Source: Streptomyces sp. Q6 (lineage in GTDB: Bacteria > Actinomycetota > Actinomycetes > Streptomycetales > Streptomycetaceae). From it: a stretch of 64,000 nt of DNA. Of this stretch, positions 43,421 through 50,678 are shown piece by piece. The notes beneath the pieces were generated by a model, which saw only the letters and a list, made by a program, of their open reading frames with translations, had not been told where the DNA came from and searched no databases. Positions within the stretch are counted from its first letter, which is position 1; the number at the start of each line of letters is the position of its first letter. The position numbers were made by a program, and so were the translations under genes. The stretch spans positions 3,720,001 through 3,784,000 of the forward strand of contig NZ_CP146022.1 of NCBI RefSeq assembly GCF_036967205.1. Reading direction: 5' to 3'.

Positions 43421-43437
43421 GATCACGGACCGTGATC
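43421..43437. promoter_or_regulatory. 17-bp palindrome GATCACGG-A-CCGTGATC
   Basis: Perfect 8+1+8 inverted repeat, 67 bp upstream of the RsbW-like start. A likely operator, regulator unknown. Confidence 0.6.
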
Positions 43438-43771
43438 TCCGTACCGCACAGCATGGTTGACGTACAGTCACCCCAACAAGCGCTTCGGGCATATTCCAGC
43501 GCGAAGGAGTACGCGTACGCCATACTGTGCGACGCGTCTTCAGAGGGGTCGAACAGGCGGGCGTGCCGACCCGCCGTGCACGGCGACCGGCGCGCATCCC
43601 CGGCTCCGGGGCCGCCTCACAGGCCGCACCGGTTTCCTTGCTCGGGTTCAGCACCACTCGCATCTGCCACAAGGTAGCGGAGCCGGACGCCGACTCCGCG
43701 CCGTGACGGGCCCCGCGAAGGACACAACCCGATATCGACACACAGTCACCGTCCGTGCACCCTTCCTCAGA

Positions 43772-43785
43772 GCCGGCCCGCCGGC
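43772..43785 (-). terminator. Hairpin at the end of the amidohydrolase-FadE-FadE operon
   Basis: GCCGGC-CC-GCCGGC abuts the minus-strand stop codon at 43787. Short, without T-tract. Confidence 0.35.
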
Positions 43786-43786
43786 G

Positions 43787-44644
43787 TCACAGCGAGGCCG
43801 CGAGCAGTTCCTCGGCGTCCCGCGCGGATCCGCCCAACTCGGCGCGCAGCCAGGCCCGCTTCAGATGCAGATGGACGTCGGCCTCCCAGGTGAATCCCAT
43901 GCCTCCGTGCACTTGGAGGCAGTCGCGGGCGCCCTGGACGGCCGCCTCGTCGGCGAGGAGTTTGGCGGCGGCCGCCTCGACCGGGTCCCCGGTGACGGCG
44001 GCGGCGTACACGGCGGCGCGGGCCACCTCGACGCGCGCGAGCATGTCGGCGCAGAGGTGTTTGACGGCCTGGAAGGCTCCGACGGGCTGTCCGAACTGCT
44101 CGCGCTCCCGGGCGTGTTGGACGGCCATGTCGAGCGTGCGTCCGGCCGACCCGAGCTGTTCGGCGGCGTACAGCAGTGCGGCCTCCCGGGGCACGGGGGC
44201 GGCCGCGGGCAGCTTGTGCAGCGGGGTGAGCGGGTCGACGGACGCGAGCGGCTCGGCGCCCGCCACATCGCCGCGCACCACGTCCGCCGCGTCGAGCCAC
44301 GGGACGAGTCCGCCGTACGGGGAGGTCACCACCGTGTCCCCGGACCCGGCGCCCGGCACCTCGCCCGCCGCGAGGAACGTGGCGACCAGCGGCCCCGGCA
44401 GCAGCGCCCGGCCGCACTCCTCGAAGACGACGACGGCCTCCGCGAGCCCGAGCCCGACGCCACCCCGCGCCTCCGCCAGGCACAGCGAGAACAGCCCCGC
44501 GCCGCCCAGTTCTCGCCACAGCCCCCGGTCCACGCCCGGCCGGTCCACGGCGCCGCGCAGCGCGTCCCGCCCGAACCGCCCGGCGAGCACCTCCCGTATC
44601 CCGGCCCGCAACGCCTTCTGCTCCACGCTCAGTTGGAAGTCCAC
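43787..44644 (-). CDS. Short acyl-CoA dehydrogenase subunit, FadE28-like
   Basis: A 285-residue acyl-CoA dehydrogenase homologue, about 100 residues shorter than a complete enzyme. N-terminal helices (FQLSVEQKALRAGIREVLAG) and the C-terminal bundle (REREQFGQPVGAFQAVKHLC; QVHGGMGFTWEADVHLHLKR) are normal, while the middle beta-domain that binds FAD is much reduced. This fits the FadE28-type non-standard half of an alpha2beta2 heterotetramer. The partner is the full-length FadE encoded immediately upstream, 2 bp away. The start is GTG 44644, directly after that stop, so translation is coupled. Last gene of the operon. Confidence 0.88.
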   Translation of the reverse strand: MDFQLSVEQKALRAGIREVLAGRFGRDALRGAVDRPGVDRGLWRELGGAGLFSLCLAEARGGVGLGLAEAVVVFEECGRALLPGPLVATFLAAGEVPGAGSGDTVVTSPYGGLVPWLDAADVVRGDVAGAEPLASVDPLTPLHKLPAAAPVPREAALLYAAEQLGSAGRTLDMAVQHAREREQFGQPVGAFQAVKHLCADMLARVEVARAAVYAAAVTGDPVEAAAAKLLADEAAVQGARDCLQVHGGMGFTWEADVHLHLKRAWLRAELGGSARDAEELLAASL

Positions 44645-44646
44645 GC

Positions 44647-45807
44647 TCAGCGACCCCCCTTCCCTGACTTCGGCAGTCCGAGGATCCGCTCGGCGACGAT
44701 GTTGCGCTGGATCTGCGACGTGCCCGCGGCGATCGTGTACGACAGCGACGACAGCCGGTCGAGGGTCCACTCCTGCCCGGCGTCGAGGGCGCTCGCGCCG
44801 CCGGCGACCCGGGCCGCGACGTCGTACAGCCGCTGCCGCGCGTGCGAGTACCGCAGCTTGAAGACGGATCCGCCGACGCCCGGCACGCCGCTCGCGGAGT
44901 GCTGCGCCTCGCTCACGTTCCACTGCGTGAGCCGCCACAGTGCGCTGAACTCGGCTGCGAGGAGCGCCAGTTCGCGCCGGAGGACGGCGTCGTCCCAGCG
45001 CCCGCTCTTGCGCGCGTGGGCGGCCAGTTCGCCGAGCACGCGCCGGCAGGCGACGACCTCGCCGACGAAGGCGGTGCCGCGCTCGAACGACAGGGTCACC
45101 ATCGTCACGCGCCAGCCGTCGTCCTCCGCGCCGACCCGGTTGGCCACGGGGATCCGTACGTCGTCGAGGAACATCTCGGCGAACTCCGTCGACCCGGCGA
45201 GCGTGCGCAGCGGTCGCACGGTGATCCCCGGCGCGTCCATCGGCAGGGCGAGCCAGGTGATGCCCCGGTGCTTGGGGGTGGCCTCGCTCACCGGTGTCGT
45301 CCGCACGAGCAGCTCGCACCAGTCGGCGACCTCCGCGTGCGAGGTCCAGATCTTCGACCCGCTGACGACGTACGTGTCGCCCTCGCGCCGCGCCCGCGTG
45401 CGCAGCGCCGCGAGGTCGGACCCGGCGTCCGGCTCGCTGAACCCCTGGCACCACACCTCGTCGCCGCGCAGCACCGGCTCCAGCCAGCGCTCGCGCTGTT
45501 CCGGGCTGCCCTCGGTGGCGATGGTGGGGCCCGCGTGCAGCAGCCCGACGAAGTTCGCCCCCACGTACGGGGCCCCGGCCCGCTCCGTCTCCTCCAGGAA
45601 GATCAGCCGGGTGGTCGGCGAGGCGCCCCAGTGCACGTCCCCGTACCCGGCGTCGTAGAGCCTGCGCTGCCAGCCGGTGTCGTAGGCGCGCCGCCCCGGC
45701 CAGTCGGCGGGCGACGGCTTGGGCGGCAGGGCGGGCAGCACCCGGCCGAGCCACTCCCGCAGCCGTGCCCGGAACGCCTCTTCCTCCTCGGTGTACGTGA
45801 GGTCCAT
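44647..45807 (-). CDS. Acyl-CoA dehydrogenase, FadE29-like subunit
   Basis: A 386-residue acyl-CoA dehydrogenase. The FAD region VWCQGFSEPDAGSDLAALRT and the following TYVVSGSKIWTSHAEVADWC are intact; the C-terminal motif reads YTIAAGTSQIQRNIVAERIL. The catalytic Glu expected one residue before the Gly is Ala, as in heteromeric dehydrogenases. It almost certainly assembles with the short FadE28-like subunit encoded 2 bp downstream. The ATG at 45807 is chosen at MDLTYTEEEEAFR; the frame is open much further but overlaps the amidohydrolase gene. Second gene of the operon beginning at 47012. Confidence 0.92.
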   Translation of the reverse strand: MDLTYTEEEEAFRARLREWLGRVLPALPPKPSPADWPGRRAYDTGWQRRLYDAGYGDVHWGASPTTRLIFLEETERAGAPYVGANFVGLLHAGPTIATEGSPEQRERWLEPVLRGDEVWCQGFSEPDAGSDLAALRTRARREGDTYVVSGSKIWTSHAEVADWCELLVRTTPVSEATPKHRGITWLALPMDAPGITVRPLRTLAGSTEFAEMFLDDVRIPVANRVGAEDDGWRVTMVTLSFERGTAFVGEVVACRRVLGELAAHARKSGRWDDAVLRRELALLAAEFSALWRLTQWNVSEAQHSASGVPGVGGSVFKLRYSHARQRLYDVAARVAGGASALDAGQEWTLDRLSSLSYTIAAGTSQIQRNIVAERILGLPKSGKGGR

Positions 45808-45818
45808 GGACGGCGGCC

Positions 45819-47012
45819 CTACCGGTCCAGGTCGAGATCGAGCATGCGGATGGCGTTGCCGCGCATCAGCTTGTAGACCGTCTCGTCGTCGAGCCCCTTC
45901 ACGTGGTCGAGCGCGACCTCCTTGGTGTTCGGGAACGTCGAGTCGACGTGCGGGTAGTCGGTCTCGAAGGTGGCGTTGTCCCGCCCGACGACGTCGAGGG
46001 ACGCGATCCCGTGCTTGTCGCGGAAGAAGCAGCAGAACATCTGCCGGTAGTAGTACGTGGACGGCGGCTCGGGGATCAGATCGCGCACGCCGCCCCAGGC
46101 GCGGTGCTCCTGCCACACGTCGTCGGCGCGCTCCAGGGCGTACGGGATCCACCCCATCTGCCCCTCGCTGTAGGCGAGTTTGAGCGTCGGGAACTTCACG
46201 AGCACGCCGCTGAACAGGAAGTCCATCATCGAGGCCATGGCGTTGTTGAAGCTGAGCGAGGCCTGGACGGCGGGCGGCGCGTCGGGGGAGGCGGCGGGCA
46301 TCTGGGAGCTGCTGCCGATGTGCATGTTGACGACGGTCCCGGTCTCCTGGCACACAGCGAAGAACGGGTCCCAGTACCCGGAGTGGATCGACGGGAGTCC
46401 GAGGTAGGTGGGGATCTCCGAGAAGGTGACGGCCCGCACGCCGCGGGCGGCGTTGCGCCGGATCTCGGCGACGGCGAGGTCGATGTCCCACAGCGGGATG
46501 ATGCACAGCGGGATCAGCCGCCCGCCGCTGTCCCCGCACCACTCCTCGACCATCCAGTCGTTGTACGCGCGCACGCAGGCCAGGGCGACCTCCTTGTCGT
46601 GCGCCTCGGCGAAGGTCTGCCCGCAGAAGCGCGGGAAGGTCGGGAAGCAGAGGCTGGCCTCGACGTGGTTGAGGTCCATGTCGTCGAGCCGCGCCTTGGG
46701 GTCCCAGCAGCCGCGCCGCATCTCGGCGCGGGTGATGCCCTCCAGGGTCATGTCGTCCCGGTCGAAGCCGACGGCGGCGATGTTGCGCTTGTACGGGAAC
46801 TTCAGGTCCTCGTAGATCCACCAGTCGGTCGGTGGCCCGTCCGGGTCCATGGTGATCTGGTATTTCCCCGCCACGTAGGCGAGTTCACCGATTCCCGCGG
46901 TGAGCGGTCGCGGGCCGCGCTCGCGGTACTTGGCGGGCAGCCAGGTCTCGAAGAGATGGGCCGGTTCGATCACGTGGTCGTCGACGCTGACGATGCGCGG
47001 CAGTTCCGTCAT
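45819..47012 (-). CDS. Amidohydrolase-family TIM-barrel protein
   Basis: A 397-residue metal-dependent hydrolase or decarboxylase of the amidohydrolase_2 (ACMSD-like) group. It starts with VSVDDHVIEPAHLFETWLP, where the first metal motif is D-D-H rather than HxH, has a barrel His in TGTVVNMHIGSSS and the final Asp in ATFETDYPHVDSTFPN. These proteins are frequent in actinobacterial steroid and aromatic gene sets, where their reactions are largely unknown. It is first in an operon with the two acyl-CoA dehydrogenase subunits and carries an operator 25 bp upstream. The ribosome site is GAGGGG. Confidence 0.9.
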   Translation of the reverse strand: MTELPRIVSVDDHVIEPAHLFETWLPAKYRERGPRPLTAGIGELAYVAGKYQITMDPDGPPTDWWIYEDLKFPYKRNIAAVGFDRDDMTLEGITRAEMRRGCWDPKARLDDMDLNHVEASLCFPTFPRFCGQTFAEAHDKEVALACVRAYNDWMVEEWCGDSGGRLIPLCIIPLWDIDLAVAEIRRNAARGVRAVTFSEIPTYLGLPSIHSGYWDPFFAVCQETGTVVNMHIGSSSQMPAASPDAPPAVQASLSFNNAMASMMDFLFSGVLVKFPTLKLAYSEGQMGWIPYALERADDVWQEHRAWGGVRDLIPEPPSTYYYRQMFCCFFRDKHGIASLDVVGRDNATFETDYPHVDSTFPNTKEVALDHVKGLDDETVYKLMRGNAIRMLDLDLDR

Positions 47013-47037
47013 GAATACCCCTCAGGACTACTGAGAT

Positions 47038-47052
47038 CTGATGACCCGTCAG
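47038..47052. promoter_or_regulatory. CTGAC-N5-GTCAG operator, site 11
   Basis: CTGATGACCCGTCAG, one mismatch (T at base 5). It lies 25 bp upstream of the amidohydrolase operon. Confidence 0.7.
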
Positions 47053-47115
47053 ATTCCAGGCTAGCCGCGCACCTCTGGACCGACAAGAAGTGCGGGCTTA
47101 CGCTCTGAGCCACAT

Positions 47116-47130
47116 CTGACTACCCGTCAG
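47116..47130. promoter_or_regulatory. CTGAC-N5-GTCAG operator, site 12
   Basis: CTGACTACCCGTCAG, exact match. It lies 44 bp upstream of the CoA-ligase gene. Confidence 0.75.
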
Positions 47131-47174
47131 CTCTGCGCCGGCGGATCTCTGCGATCTCCCTGGGGGTCAAGGCC

Positions 47175-48707
47175 ATGACCGACACCGCACACGCCCTGGG
47201 CGCGTCCCGCACGCTCTGGGAACTCGTCGAACGCCGCGCCGCCCTGACCCCCGACCGCCCGGTCCTCCTCCAGGGCGAACGGACCCTGACCTTCGGCGCG
47301 TTGCGCGACCGCGCCGAGCGCGTGGCGGCGGGCCTCTACGCGCAGGGCGTCCGTCCCGGCACGGTGGTGGCCTGGCAGCTGCCGACCCGGATCGAGACAG
47401 CGCTGCTCACCTTCGCGCTGGCCCGCGTCGGCGCGACGCAGACGCCGATCATCCCCTTCTACCGCGACCGCGAGGTCGGCTTCGCGCTGCGGGAGTCGAA
47501 GGCGGAGTTCTTCGCGACACCGGGCGTCTGGCGCGGCTTCGACCACACGGAGATGGCACGCCGGCTCGGCGCCAAGGGCGTCTTCGAGGCGTACGAGGAC
47601 CTGCCGGAGGGCGACCCGTCGACGCTGCCCGCGCCCCCCGCCTCCGGCACGGACGTCCGCTGGATCTACTGGACGTCCGGCACGACCTCCGACCCCAAGG
47701 GCGTCCTGCACACGGACCGTTCACTGATCGCGGGCGGCTCGTGCCTGGCCCACGCCCTGCGCCTGTCGGCCTCCGACGTGGGCTCGATGGCGTTCCCGTA
47801 CGCGCACATCGCCGGCCCCGACTACACGGTGATGCTGCTCCTGTACGGCTTCCCCGCGGTGATGCTGGAGCACTTCGCGCTGCCGGACGCGCTCGACGAG
47901 TACCGGCGGCACGGCGTGACGGTCGCGGGCGGCTCGACGGCCTTCTACTCGATGTTCCTGACGGAGCAACGCAAGGACCCGTCCCGGAAGGTGATCCCGA
48001 CCCTGCGCCTGCTCGCGGGCGGCGGCGCCCCGAAACCCCCGGAGATCTACCACGCCGTGGTCCGCGAGATGGAGGGCGTCCAGCTCACCCACGGCTACGG
48101 CATGACCGAGGTCCCGATGATCACGATGGGCGCGCCGGACGACACGTCCGACATGCTCGCGACGGCGGAGGGCCGCCCGCCGGAGGGCATGGAGATCCGT
48201 GTCGTCGACGCGGACGGCAAGCAGGTCCCGCCGGGCGTCGACGGCGAGGTCCGCCTGCGCGGTGAGGCCGTCTGCCAGGGCTACCTGGACCCGACGCAGA
48301 CCGCGCAGGCCTTCGACGCGGACGGCTTCCTGATCACCGGCGACCTCGGCCACGTCCTGCCCACCGGCCATCTCGTGCTGACCGGCCGGGCCAAGGACAT
48401 CATCATCCGCAAGGGCGAGAACATCTCCGCGAAGGAGATCGAGGACCTCCTGCACGGACACCCCGCGATCCAGGACGCGGCGGTGATCGGCCTCCCGGAC
48501 GCGGAGCGCGGGGAGCGGGTCTGCGCGGTCCTCGAACTGTGCGACGGGGCAGCCGAGTTGACGCTGCCCGAGGTCACCGCCCATCTGCGCGAGCAGGGCC
48601 TGTCGACCTTCAAGCTCCCCGAACAGCTGGAGATCCTCGACGCGCTCCCCCGCAACGACACGCTCCGCAAGGTCCTGAAGTACAAACTGCGGGAGCGGTA
48701 CGCGTGA
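47175..48707 (+). CDS. AMP-forming acyl-CoA ligase, cyclohexanecarboxylate-CoA-ligase-like
   Basis: A 510-residue ANL ligase. The P-loop is TSGTTSDPKG (167-176), A5 is THGYGMTEVPMI, and the hinge region reads GHLVLTGRAKDIIIRKGENI with the C-terminal Lys in LPRNDTLRKVLKYKLRERYA. The first half (PIIPFYRDREVGFALRESKA) resembles cyclohexane-1-carboxylate:CoA ligases and related short or cyclic acid ligases more than long-chain FadDs. It would activate a second acid substrate or intermediate. It diverges from the amidohydrolase operon with one operator in front of each gene. Confidence 0.9.
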   Translation: MTDTAHALGASRTLWELVERRAALTPDRPVLLQGERTLTFGALRDRAERVAAGLYAQGVRPGTVVAWQLPTRIETALLTFALARVGATQTPIIPFYRDREVGFALRESKAEFFATPGVWRGFDHTEMARRLGAKGVFEAYEDLPEGDPSTLPAPPASGTDVRWIYWTSGTTSDPKGVLHTDRSLIAGGSCLAHALRLSASDVGSMAFPYAHIAGPDYTVMLLLYGFPAVMLEHFALPDALDEYRRHGVTVAGGSTAFYSMFLTEQRKDPSRKVIPTLRLLAGGGAPKPPEIYHAVVREMEGVQLTHGYGMTEVPMITMGAPDDTSDMLATAEGRPPEGMEIRVVDADGKQVPPGVDGEVRLRGEAVCQGYLDPTQTAQAFDADGFLITGDLGHVLPTGHLVLTGRAKDIIIRKGENISAKEIEDLLHGHPAIQDAAVIGLPDAERGERVCAVLELCDGAAELTLPEVTAHLREQGLSTFKLPEQLEILDALPRNDTLRKVLKYKLRERYA

Positions 48708-48738
48708 GGGGCACGACGGCCGCCCCCCGGTCCCTCAC
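48704..48738. terminator. Inverted repeat spanning two convergent stop codons
   Basis: GTGAGGG (48704-48710) and CCCTCAC (48732-48738) are 7-base perfect arms containing the TGA of the CoA-ligase gene and the TGA of the EF-hand gene. The 21-base loop makes it weaker than the similar arrangement after argS. Confidence 0.35.
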
Positions 48739-49232
48739 TCCGGCACGGTGAAGTACAGGGCGAAGCCCCGCACCGCCTCGTCCTCCGAGATCCGGCCGTC
48801 GCCGTCCGCGTCGAGCGCCGCGACGGCCCCCTCGGCGAGCTCCGGGGCGACCCCGAGCACGCGCAGCACCCGCTGCGCGGTGTCCGTGCCGACGCCGGGG
48901 CCCTCGGGGCCCGCCACCGCCATCGCGGCGCGCAGGAACGGCCGCGCGATCTCGGCGAACCGCTCCGGGCTGTCCCGCAGCCGCTTCACGGCCCCGGTCA
49001 CGAACTCCTCCCGGGTCACCCGCTGGTCGCCGTCGACGTCCGCGATCCCGGCCATGCCCTGCCAGAACGCCTCGGCGCCCGCGTACAGCGCCTGGCCCCG
49101 CTCGGAGCGGGCCGGGACACCGAACTCGGCGAGCAGTGCCTTCGCCGCGCTGTAGAAGTCCTCGCGGTCGATGTAGCCGTTGCCGTCCTGGTCGAAGCCG
49201 GCGAAACGGCTCGCGATCCTCCGCTCGTCCAT
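48735..49232 (-). CDS. EF-hand calcium-binding protein
   Basis: A 165-residue cytoplasmic EF-hand protein of the calerythrin type. Three loops keep the Ca2+ ligand pattern: DQDGNGYIDRED (14-25), DVDGDQRVTREE (65-76) and DADGDGRISEDE (141-152). The site expected between ~95 and 125 (GPEGPGVGTDTAQ) lacks ligands, as in the degenerate second or third hand of calerythrin. It probably buffers or senses calcium during growth or development. The ATG at 49232 is chosen at MDERRIASRF; the frame is open to 49355 without protein-like sequence. Confidence 0.9.
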   Translation of the reverse strand: MDERRIASRFAGFDQDGNGYIDREDFYSAAKALLAEFGVPARSERGQALYAGAEAFWQGMAGIADVDGDQRVTREEFVTGAVKRLRDSPERFAEIARPFLRAAMAVAGPEGPGVGTDTAQRVLRVLGVAPELAEGAVAALDADGDGRISEDEAVRGFALYFTVPE

Positions 49233-49393
49233 GCTCTGGGGCCGCCTCTCGCATTGGTCGGTGGGTGGTACGCCTGGGAGCGTACGTCGAACAGGGGCGC
49301 GCGGAACCGGAAGTGAGCCGGTTGTGGCAGGACCAGGAGAAATCCGGGACAACACCGTGCCAACGCGCTATGCCCTGCGGCTGTGCCGCTCCG

Positions 49394-49768
49394 CTATGCC
49401 GACATCGGCTCGGCTCCGTCGTCGAGCGCCGCCGCCACGTCCGGGTACACGTCGAAGAGGCGCCGCACGCCCAGCGCGCCGAGGACGCGGTTCACGTGGG
49501 AGCCGTCGACCGCGCCCTGCGCGGGCAGGATCAGGCGCAGCCGGCCTTGGCAGGAGCGGATCAGGCGGCGGGCCGCGATCAGCACGCCGACGCCGCTGGA
49601 GTCGCAGAACAGGACGTCGGACAGATCGAGGACCAGGCTGTGGCGTCCGTCGGCGACCGCGTCGTGCACCTCCTGCCGCAGCGCGGGGGACGTCACGAGG
49701 TCCATCTCGCCCGACACCCGCACGACGGCCCAGTCGCCCTTCACTCCCCCGGTCACCTTGAGCGCCAC
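49394..49768 (-). CDS. STAS-domain anti-sigma-factor antagonist
   Basis: A 124-residue SpoIIAA/RsbV-like STAS protein. It opens WAVVRVSGEMDLVTSPALRQ, and the phospho-acceptor Ser sits in DLSDVLFCDSSGVGVLIAAR (Ser57 or Ser58). When unphosphorylated, such proteins bind RsbW-like kinases and free a sigma factor. A kinase of that type is encoded at 42836 but partner choice cannot be read from sequence. The promoter region contains a 14-bp tandem duplication and a pair of TCCGGAACCTGT direct repeats. It diverges from the ECF sigma gene at 50106. Confidence 0.9.
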   Translation of the reverse strand: MALKVTGGVKGDWAVVRVSGEMDLVTSPALRQEVHDAVADGRHSLVLDLSDVLFCDSSGVGVLIAARRLIRSCQGRLRLILPAQGAVDGSHVNRVLGALGVRRLFDVYPDVAAALDDGAEPMSA

Positions 49769-49816
49769 GCGCCACGCCTCTCGCTCGACGGTCTCGACGG
49801 TCCTGACGAGAAGTCT

Positions 49817-49844
49817 TCGTGCAGCAGTTCTCGTGCAGCAGTTC
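49817..49844. repeat. Perfect 14-bp tandem duplication in the STAS leader
   Basis: TCGTGCAGCAGTTC occurs twice head to tail (49817-49830, 49831-49844), 49 bp upstream of the STAS start. Confidence 0.8.
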
Positions 49845-49851
49845 CCGTCCG

Positions 49852-49879
49852 TCCGGAACCTGTTCTATCCGGAACCTGT
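49852..49879. repeat. Spaced direct repeat TCCGGAACCTGT upstream of the STAS gene
   Basis: TCCGGAACCTGT occurs at 49852-49863 and 49868-49879, 16 bp apart, immediately beyond the tandem duplication. Confidence 0.75.
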
Positions 49880-50105
49880 CCTTACGTTTCCTCCGAGTGC
49901 GGCTGCCCGGCCGCAGTCCGATGAAACGCCGTTGCCCTCGGGCACACCTATCACATATGGCCTGAATAAGACCGAGCCGGTCACATTCGAAGCAAAGCGA
50001 AAACAGCAACCCTCTGTACGGCAAAGGGTCGTGCGCTGTCGCCGCCGCCGACTACATTCGAGTACACAGCAAGTAGTTCGGGCAGTCGGTGGGTGAGGGG
50101 GCCTC

Positions 50106-50678
50106 ATGCCCAAGGACACTCCGTCCCGCTGGGACCGGAGGATGCAGCAGCGCCTGGCGCACGGCGAGGCCGCCGCGCTCGCGGAGCTCTACGACCGCTT
50201 CGCGTCCTTGGTGCACGGCCTGGCCCACCGCGTCCTGGACGACGAGGACGCGGCCGACCGCATCACCCGCGAGGTCTTCACCCAGCTCTGGGAGGACCCC
50301 GAGGCGTACGACCCCAAGCAGGGCCCCCTGCGCTCCTTCGTCGCCACGCTCGCCCACCGCCAGGCCGTCCAGCGGCTGCGCCAGACCGAGTCCGCCGCGC
50401 TCGTGCGCACCGGCCTCGGCACCACGGAGGATCTGGAGCGCAAGGTGCGCCGCGCGTCCGCCGCGGCCCGCGCCGACTACATCGTGACGTCGATGCCCGC
50501 ACCGCTGCGCGCCGCCCTGGAGCTGGCCTACTTCCAGCGCCGTGACTACCGCCAGACCGCCGCCGACCTCGGCGTCACCGAGGACGAGGCGCGCCGCCGC
50601 CTCCGCCTCGGCCTGCAACTGCTGTCCACGGCCCACGACAGCGGCTCGCCGCCCGCGGGCTACGGGAGGCCGGCGTGA
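50106..50678 (+). CDS. ECF-type RNA polymerase sigma factor
   Basis: A 190-residue sigma-70-family protein. Region 2 reads AALAELYDRFASLVHGLAHR, with DAADRITREVFTQLWEDPEA as the core- and -10-binding helices; region 4 reads PAPLRAALELAYFQRRDYRQ then TAADLGVTEDEARRRLRLGL, the -35-binding HTH. The gene for a zinc-finger anti-sigma-like protein overlaps its stop (GTGA), the usual sigma/anti-sigma pairing. No regulon can be named. An ECF-like promoter sequence about 75 bp upstream could reflect autoregulation. Confidence 0.92.
   Translation: MPKDTPSRWDRRMQQRLAHGEAAALAELYDRFASLVHGLAHRVLDDEDAADRITREVFTQLWEDPEAYDPKQGPLRSFVATLAHRQAVQRLRQTESAALVRTGLGTTEDLERKVRRASAAARADYIVTSMPAPLRAALELAYFQRRDYRQTAADLGVTEDEARRRLRLGLQLLSTAHDSGSPPAGYGRPA

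Larger units (their letters stand above)
43355..43786. other. 432-bp non-coding gap upstream of the RsbW-like gene
   Basis: Contains the palindrome at 43421-43437 and an AT-richer segment around 43480-43540 (GCATATTCCAGCGCGAAGGA; GCCATACTGTGCG) suited to promoters on either strand. Several short frames exist but none has codon-position bias or a recognised domain. The right end holds a hairpin that follows the acyl-CoA dehydrogenase operon. Confidence 0.5.
49769..50105. other. 337-bp divergent control region, STAS gene / ECF sigma gene
   Basis: No coding potential is seen. The left part holds the repeats at 49817-49879. Reading toward the STAS gene, GTTT-N15-GGGCAG (around 49907-49930) is a near-match to the Streptomyces SigB-type consensus GNNT-N14-16-GGGTAY. 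Reading toward the sigma gene, AACC-N16-GTC at 50008-50030 resembles an ECF-type promoter. Both are suggestions only. Confidence 0.35.

Noticed and set aside
43358-43741. Small minus-strand gene upstream of the RsbW-like gene
   Set aside because: The frame has no ribosome site, no recognised domain and unbiased codon positions.
44647-46821. 724-codon open frame on the minus strand
   Set aside because: Only the part from ATG 45807 is an acyl-CoA dehydrogenase; the rest is a shadow of the amidohydrolase gene.
11180-47130. KstR or KstR2 sites
   Set aside because: The half-sites are CTGAC/GTCAG; neither the AAC-GTT (KstR) nor the CAAG-CTTG (KstR2) pattern occurs in these promoters.
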